A stretch of 64,000 nt of DNA, taken from assembly GCA_963556495.2 (NCBI GenBank), contig OY747702.1:8895193-8959192 (forward strand), written 5' to 3'. The position numbers and the translations under genes were made by a program. The notes beneath the pieces were generated by a model. That model had not been told where the DNA came from. It worked only from the letters and a program-made list of their open reading frames with translations, and did not search any database. Positions 58,220 through 64,000 of this stretch are shown here, in pieces. Numbering within the stretch: position 1 is the first letter of the stretch; each line of letters opens with the position of its first letter. The DNA is from Valencia hispanica. Its lineage: Eukaryota; Chordata; Actinopteri; Cyprinodontiformes; Valenciidae.

Positions 58220-59327
58220 GGGTAGATGCGGGGGGACAGACTTTCCAGTAACCCCCATGGTATCTGTAATATTAATAAAACTAATGTAGTGTTGAAACTG
58301 TTTAAATTAATAACCATTAAAACTGTAGGAAATTTGAGAAACCAAACAACTGTAATTGGTGTGTTTTGGACAGAGACTGAACTTCATGAACTGGCGATTA
58401 GTTGTCAACCTTCATGTTGTGCTCAGAGCAGGCAGAAAATGAAGCGGTAGCATACGTTTCTTCCACTGAAGTTAAGATCATAGCGGTCCATTTGGTGTTG
58501 TAATTTTAGAGTATTTTTCAGTTTTCCAGTGGAAAGAAGCCACACGTGCATAGGAAGGACAGCGTAAGAATTACCAGGACAACTAATTAAATAGATATAA
58601 GCCTCAAGAATATTCACACGTGTGAGTATTAATGAAGTCCTGCTATCACACACCCTACCATAGGGGGCGCTGTGGGTAATACACATATTATAGACAAAAT
58701 CAGGTTTATATGTATTAAACGGTCATATCGTTTTTGTTGTTTTTTTAGGGTTAGTGGACAAATAGAAACCCTTCTACATTCTTAGAATTTTGACAAAATT
58801 AGCAGGACTTCCCGCCTATCCCGTTAATCCAAAATGTCCTTCTAGTGTTGTGTGTATTCTGCCCAATTGTCCCGCTAATGCACATTTGCCAACAGACACA
58901 CACACACACACACACGTATCGATCCTGATCCATCACGTACCGTAAAGCTACTAGAGCTGAATAACCACTTAGACGTAGCTCTTAAGACAAAATAGATTAA
59001 GTACATTAAAAAATCGTGCCGTATAACATGTATATGTCACGTTAATAGTGGCTGAAAGCTGCAATCTGACGCTAGCTAAACAGTGTATCGACGTGACGTT
59101 ACGTGCAGGGAAAATACGTATTTTTTTTATCAACCAAAACAAGCCCGCACACGTTTTTAAACGTATTACCAATTTAAACTTTAAGAAAAAACAAGCAAAA
59201 CGGCACTTACGTTTTTGTTTGTAGTCTGTCACAGCAAAATGCGAGCTTGCACCGAGGGAGGTGTTAGCCGCAAACTTTGAACATTCCTGGCCATCTGATT
59301 GGTCACAACTTGGAACAGAATTGTAAG

Positions 59328-59399
59328 ATTGGAACAGAGAAGAAGGTTATCCAGGTGGCGCAAGGATAACCCCCAAATTCGTGAAGCGTTCCTCATTTT
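59328..59399 (+). pseudogene. degenerate U6 (unit 2)
   Basis: Identical in design to 57278-57349. Confidence 0.75.
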
Positions 59400-59513
59400 C
59401 ATTTTTTTAAAGGCATTTAAAACAAAAATAAACTATTCTTAACGGAGTTTGTAGGTTACAACAACGGCTGTCGTTATTTTGTGTCTTCAGCCAGCCAAGC
59501 TGCGTTCATTCTT

Positions 59514-59710
59514 TTCCCATTATGCGCCTGTCTCTGAAAAAAAGCAAAATAGAAAAACGGAAAATAGAAACAAACTGGGTTATAATGTTATTGTGTTGTC
59601 GATAGATACGAACACATTCTTTGGTGATCTTTGTCCCGTCAAGTAAGGGGTTGGAATTAATGAAGGGGCCATGACTGAGAATTGGGGGTAATAACAGAGT
59701 TATAAATAGA
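59514..59710 (+). promoter_or_regulatory. pol III type-3 promoter of U6 copy 2
   Basis: Same SPH-like, PSE-like and TATA elements as copy 1, with TATAAATAG at 59701 (-31). Confidence 0.75.
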
Positions 59711-59731
59711 TCTCCGAGACACTGCCCTAGT

Positions 59732-59747
59732 GTCCTAGTTCTCTAGG

Positions 59748-59787
<40 letters not shown>

Positions 59788-59836
59788 GGCCCCTGCGCAA
59801 GGATGACACGCAAATTCGTGAAGCGTTCCTCATTTT
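59732..59836 (+). ncRNA. U6 spliceosomal snRNA gene, copy 2
   Basis: As copy 1 but with the standard GACACGCAAATTCGTG hairpin restored, so the core is fully vertebrate-like. Carries the same altered but perfectly paired 5' stem-loop and complete promoter. U6 pairs with U4, then U2 and the 5' splice site, forming the spliceosome's catalytic core. Confidence 0.88.
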
Positions 59837-60120
59837 CATTTTTTTAAAGGCATTTAAAACAAAAATCAACTATTCTTAACGGAGTTTGTAGGTCACATTG
59901 GCTGCCGTTATTTTGTGTCTTCTGCCAGCCAAGCTGCGTTCATTTCCCATCATGCATCTGTGTACATTCGAAACGCCCATATTCTCGGTGGTTTTTGTTC
60001 TGTAACACAATTTGTAGGAAATAACATGAGCACCGTGAGTGAACCCGATATGAGATGAAAGGTGGTGTCAGGTGTAGGTGTCAGGATTACCTTAGTAGTT
60101 TTTAGTACTGTAGAACACGC

Positions 60121-60269
60121 ACTGAAATCGGAACAACACAGAGAAGATTGGTATGGTGCCACGTGCGGAGCGCTGCCTTCTTTGTAGAACGGGGCGGGAC
60201 AACGTCCTCTTCCCTTTTTGTTCGTTGTTGTGTGCGTGAGTTTGCGGGTTCGAGTCCTGGCTGCTGCAC
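60121..60269 (+). ncRNA. U6-tRNA-like chimera (unit 2)
   Basis: Same structure as the unit 1 chimera at 58071-58219. Confidence 0.55.
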
Positions 60270-61373
60270 GGGTAGATGCGGGGGGACAGACTTTCCAGTA
60301 ACCCCCATGGTATCTGTAATATTAATAAAACTAATGTAGTGTTGAAACTGTTTAAATTAATAACCATTAAAACTGTAGGAAATTTGAGAAACCAAACAAC
60401 TGTAATTGGTGTGTTTTGGACAGAGACTGAACTTCATGAACTGGCGATTAGTTGTCAACCTTCATGTTGTGCTCAGAGCAGGCAGAAAATGAAGCGGTAG
60501 CATACGTTTCTTCCACTGAAGTTAAGATCATAGCGGTCCATTTGGTGTTGTAATTTTAGAGTATTTTTCAGTTTTCCAGTGGAAAGAAGCCACACGTGCA
60601 TAGGAAGGACAGCGTAAGAATTACCAGGACAACTAATTAAATAGATATAAGCCTCAAGAATATTCACACGTGTGAGTATTAATGAAGTCCTGCTATCACA
60701 CACCCTACCATAGGGGGCGCTGTGGGTAATACACATATTATAGACAAAATCAGGTTTATATGTATTAAACGGTCATATCGTTTTTGTTGTTTTTTTAGGG
60801 TTAGTGGACAAATAGAAACCCTTCTACATTCTTAGAATTTTGACAAAATTAGCAGGACATCCCGCCTATCCCGTTAATCCAAAATGTCCTTCTAGTGTTG
60901 TGTGTATTCTGCCCAATTGTCCCGCTAATGCACATTTGCCAACAGACACACACACACACACGTATCGATCCTGATCCATCACGTACCGTAAAGCTACTAG
61001 AGCTGAATAACCACTTAGACGTAGCTCTTAAGACAAAATAGATTAAGTACATTAAAAAATCGTGCCGTATAACATGTATATGTCACGTTAATAGTGGCTG
61101 AAAGCTGCAATCTGACGCTAGCTAAACAGTGTATCGACGTGACGTTACGTGCAGGGAAAATACGTATTTTTTTTATCAACCAAAACAAGCCCGCACACGT
61201 TTTTAAACGTATTACCAATTTAAACTTTAAGAAAAAACAAGCAAAACGGCACTTACGTTTTTGTTTGTAGTCTGTCACAGCAAAATGCGAGCTTGCACCG
61301 AGGGAGGGGTTAGCCGCAAACTTTGAACATTCCTGGCCATCTGATTGGTCACAACTTGGAACAGAATTGTAAG

Positions 61374-61445
61374 ATTGGAACAGAGAAGAAGGTTATCCAG
61401 GTGGCGCAAGGATAACCCCCAAATTCGTGAAGCGTTCCTCATTTT
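61374..61445 (+). pseudogene. degenerate U6 (unit 3)
   Basis: Identical in design to 57278-57349. Confidence 0.75.
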
Positions 61446-61559
61446 CATTTTTTTAAAGGCATTTAAAACAAAAATAAACTATTCTTAACGGAGTTTGTAG
61501 GTTACAACAACGGCTGTCGTTATTTTGTGTCTTCAGCCAGCCAAGCTGCGTTCATTCTT

Positions 61560-61756
61560 TTCCCATTATGCGCCTGTCTCTGAAAAAAAGCAAAATAGAA
61601 AAACGGAAAATAGAAACAAACTGGGTTATAATGTTATTGTGTTGTCGATAGATACGAACACATTCTTTGGTGATCTTTGTCCCGTCAAGTAAGGGGTTGG
61701 AATTAATGAAGGGGCCATGACTGAGAATTGGGGGTAATAACAGAGTTATAAATAGA
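61560..61756 (+). promoter_or_regulatory. pol III type-3 promoter of U6 copy 3
   Basis: Same elements as copy 1; TATAAATAG at 61747 (-31). Confidence 0.75.
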
Positions 61757-61777
61757 TCTCCGAGACACTGCCCTAGT

Positions 61778-61793
61778 GTCCTAGTTCTCTAGG

Positions 61794-61833
<40 letters not shown>

Positions 61834-61882
61834 GGCCCCTGCGCAAGGATGACACGCAAATTCGTGAAGCGTTCCTCATTTT
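61778..61882 (+). ncRNA. U6 spliceosomal snRNA gene, copy 3
   Basis: Same 105 nt as copy 2, including the GACACG hairpin and altered 5' stem-loop. Confidence 0.88.
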
Positions 61883-62166
61883 CATTTTTTTAAAGGCATT
61901 TAAAACAAAAATCAACTATTCTTAACGGAGTTTGTAGGTCACATTGGCTGCCGTTATTTTGTGTCTTCTGCCAGCCAAGCTGCGTTCATTTCCCATCATG
62001 CATCTGTGTACATTCGAAACGCCCATATTCTCGGTGGTTTTTGTTCTGTAACACAATTTGTAGGAAATAACATGAGCACCGTGAGTGAACCCGATATGAG
62101 ATGAAAGGTGGTGTCAGGTGTAGGTGTCAGGATTACCTTAGTAGTTTTTAGTACTGTAGAACACGC

Positions 62167-62315
62167 ACTGAAATCGGAACAACACAGAGAAGATTGGTAT
62201 GGTGCCACGTGCGGAGCGCTGCCTTCTTTGTAGAACGGGGCGGGACAACGTCCTCTTCCCTTTTTGTTCGTTGTTGTGTGCGTGAGTTTGCGGGTTCGAG
62301 TCCTGGCTGCTGCAC
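62167..62315 (+). ncRNA. U6-tRNA-like chimera (unit 3)
   Basis: Same structure as the unit 1 chimera at 58071-58219. Confidence 0.55.
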
Positions 62316-63419
62316 GGGTAGATGCGGGGGGACAGACTTTCCAGTAACCCCCATGGTATCTGTAATATTAATAAAACTAATGTAGTGTTGAAACTGTTTA
62401 AATTAATAACCATTAAAACTGTAGGAAATTTGAGAAACCAAACAACTGTAATTGGTGTGTTTTGGACAGAGACTGAACTTCATGAACTGGCGATTAGTTG
62501 TCAACCTTCATGTTGTGCTCAGAGCAGGCAGAAAATGAAGCGGTAGCATACGTTTCTTCCACTGAAGTTAAGATCATAGCGGTCCATTTGGTGTTGTAAT
62601 TTTAGAGTATTTTTCAGTTTTCCAGTGGAAAGAAGCCACACGTGCATAGGAAGGACAGCGTAAGAATTACCAGGACAACTAATTAAATAGATATAAGCCT
62701 CAAGAATATTCACACGTGTGAGTATTAATGAAGTCCTGCTATCACACACCCTACCATAGGGGGCGCTGTGGGTAATACACATATTATAGACAAAATCAGG
62801 TTTATATGTATTAAACGGTCATATCGTTTTTGTTGTTTTTTTAGGGTTAGTGGACAAATAGAAACCCTTCTACATTCTTAGAATTTTGACAAAATTAGCA
62901 GGACTTCCCGCCTATCCCGTTAATCCAAAATGTCCTTCTAGTGTTGTGTGTATTCTGCCCAATTGTCCCGCTAATGCACATTTGCCAACAGACACACACA
63001 CACACACGTATCGATCCTGATCCATCACGTACCGTAAAGCTACTAGAGCTGAATAACCACTTAGACGTAGCTCTTAAGACAAAATAGATTAAGTACATTA
63101 AAAAATCGTGCCGTATAACATGTATATGTCACGTTAATAGTGGCTGAAAGCTGCAATCTGACGCTAGCTAAACAGTGTATCGACGTGACGTTACGTGCAG
63201 GGAAAATACGTATTTTTTTTATCAACCAAAACAAGCCCGCACACGTTTTTAAACGTATTACCAATTTAAACTTTAAGAAAAAACAAGCAAAACGGCACTT
63301 ACGTTTTTGTTTGTAGTCTGTCACAGCAAAATGCGAGCTTGCACCGAGGGAGGTGTTAGCCGCAAACTTTGAACATTCCTGGCCATCTGATTGGTCACAA
63401 CTTGGAACAGAATTGTAAG

Positions 63420-63491
63420 ATTGGAACAGAGAAGAAGGTTATCCAGGTGGCGCAAGGATAACCCCCAAATTCGTGAAGCGTTCCTCATTTT
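63420..63491 (+). pseudogene. degenerate U6 (unit 4)
   Basis: Identical in design to 57278-57349. Confidence 0.75.
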
Positions 63492-63605
63492 CATTTTTTT
63501 AAAGGCATTTAAAACAAAAATAAACTATTCTTAACGGAGTTTGTAGGTTACAACAACGGCTGTCGTTATTTTGTGTCTTCAGCCAGCCAAGCTGCGTTCA
63601 TTCTT

Positions 63606-63802
63606 TTCCCATTATGCGCCTGTCTCTGAAAAAAAGCAAAATAGAAAAACGGAAAATAGAAACAAACTGGGTTATAATGTTATTGTGTTGTCGATAGATA
63701 CGAACACATTCTTTGGTGATCTTTGTCCCGTCAAGTAAGGGGTTGGAATTAATGAAGGGGCCATGACTGAGAATTGGGGGTAATAACAGAGTTATAAATA
63801 GA
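63606..63802 (+). promoter_or_regulatory. pol III type-3 promoter of U6 copy 4
   Basis: Same elements as copy 1; TATAAATAG at 63793 (-31). Confidence 0.75.
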
Positions 63803-63823
63803 TCTCCGAGACACTGCCCTAGT

Positions 63824-63839
63824 GTCCTAGTTCTCTAGG

Positions 63840-63879
<40 letters not shown>

Positions 63880-63928
63880 GGCCCCTGCGCAAGGATGACA
63901 CGCAAATTCGTGAAGCGTTCCTCATTTT
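63824..63928 (+). ncRNA. U6 spliceosomal snRNA gene, copy 4
   Basis: Same 105 nt as copies 2 and 3. The unit is cut by the window end shortly after, so the array continues beyond 64000. Confidence 0.88.
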
Positions 63929-64000
63929 CATTTTTTTAAAGGCATTTAAAACAAAAATCAACTATTCTTAACGGAGTTTGTAGGTCACATTGGCTGCCGT

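Larger units (their letters stand above)
56865..64000 (+). repeat. tandem array of ~2.05-kb U6-containing units
   Basis: Units start at 56865, 58915, 60961 and 63007 (anchor CGTATCGATCCTGATCC after a CA run), giving periods of 2050, 2046 and 2046 bp; the fourth is cut by the window end. Units are nearly identical. Scattered differences alternate: odd units carry GCAGGACATC and GAGGGAGGGG, even units carry GCAGGACTTC and GAGGGAGGTG, so a two-unit block was duplicated. Each complete unit holds an intact U6 gene, a degenerate U6 and a U6-tRNA-like chimera. Confidence 0.95.

Overview
This is eukaryotic DNA, almost certainly from a ray-finned (teleost, percomorph-like) fish. Evidence for that: decayed Tc1, hAT and Harbinger transposons, an L2/Maui-type LINE, solo LTRs, a fish tRNA-type SINE, short exons with GT-AG introns, and no bacterial-style operons. 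No conserved host protein gene could be identified; nearly everything recognisable is mobile or repetitive.

Layout. 1-31.9 kb is a graveyard of nested transposable elements (LINE tail, four Tc1-like remnants, hAT pseudogene, TA-flanked MITE, Harbinger-type MITE, SINE, an L2 LINE split by a TG...CA LTR-like insertion, a clean 506-bp solo LTR, a fragment of another transposase-like gene), then a degenerate minisatellite. 31.9-33.9 kb is a 2-kb element with roughly 360-bp inverted repeats. From 34.05 to 56.40 kb lies the most interesting object: about 22.4 kb bounded by near-identical 1.4-kb inverted repeats. Inside it are a 12-coding-exon plus-strand gene (35.6-41.1 kb) for a large cysteine-motif, RNase-H-like putative transposase (DUF6729-like from memory), and a minus-strand set running the other way (49.7-43.6 kb). 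That set comprises a multi-exon SGNH-hydrolase-like gene, a C76-like cysteine-protease ORF, an OTU protease and a decayed second OTU copy. Another small minus-strand coiled-coil gene lies at 52.6-53.0 kb. Between the two convergent sets sits a 52-bp satellite with a 780-bp higher-order repeat.

The inverted repeats carry U6-snRNA-derived sequences and a promoter-like block with CCAAT boxes and a GTAAGT splice donor pointing inward. The right repeat continues directly into a tandem array of ~2.05-kb units (56.9-64.0 kb and beyond). Each full unit holds one intact-looking 105-nt U6 snRNA gene with a complete pol III type-3 promoter (SPH/Staf-like site, PSE-like block, TATA at -31), one degenerate U6 copy, and one U6-tRNA-like chimera (the last unit is cut by the window before its chimera). 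The U6 core matches vertebrate U6, but the 5' stem-loop is replaced by a different sequence that still folds as a perfect stem.

Interpretation: the region looks like a large composite DNA transposon (putative transposase plus SGNH/protease cargo) whose terminal repeats are intimately tied to, and perhaps derived from or targeted to, a U6 gene array. The element's main genes carry frameshifts, so this copy is probably no longer autonomous, although the inverted repeats are very similar and hence young.
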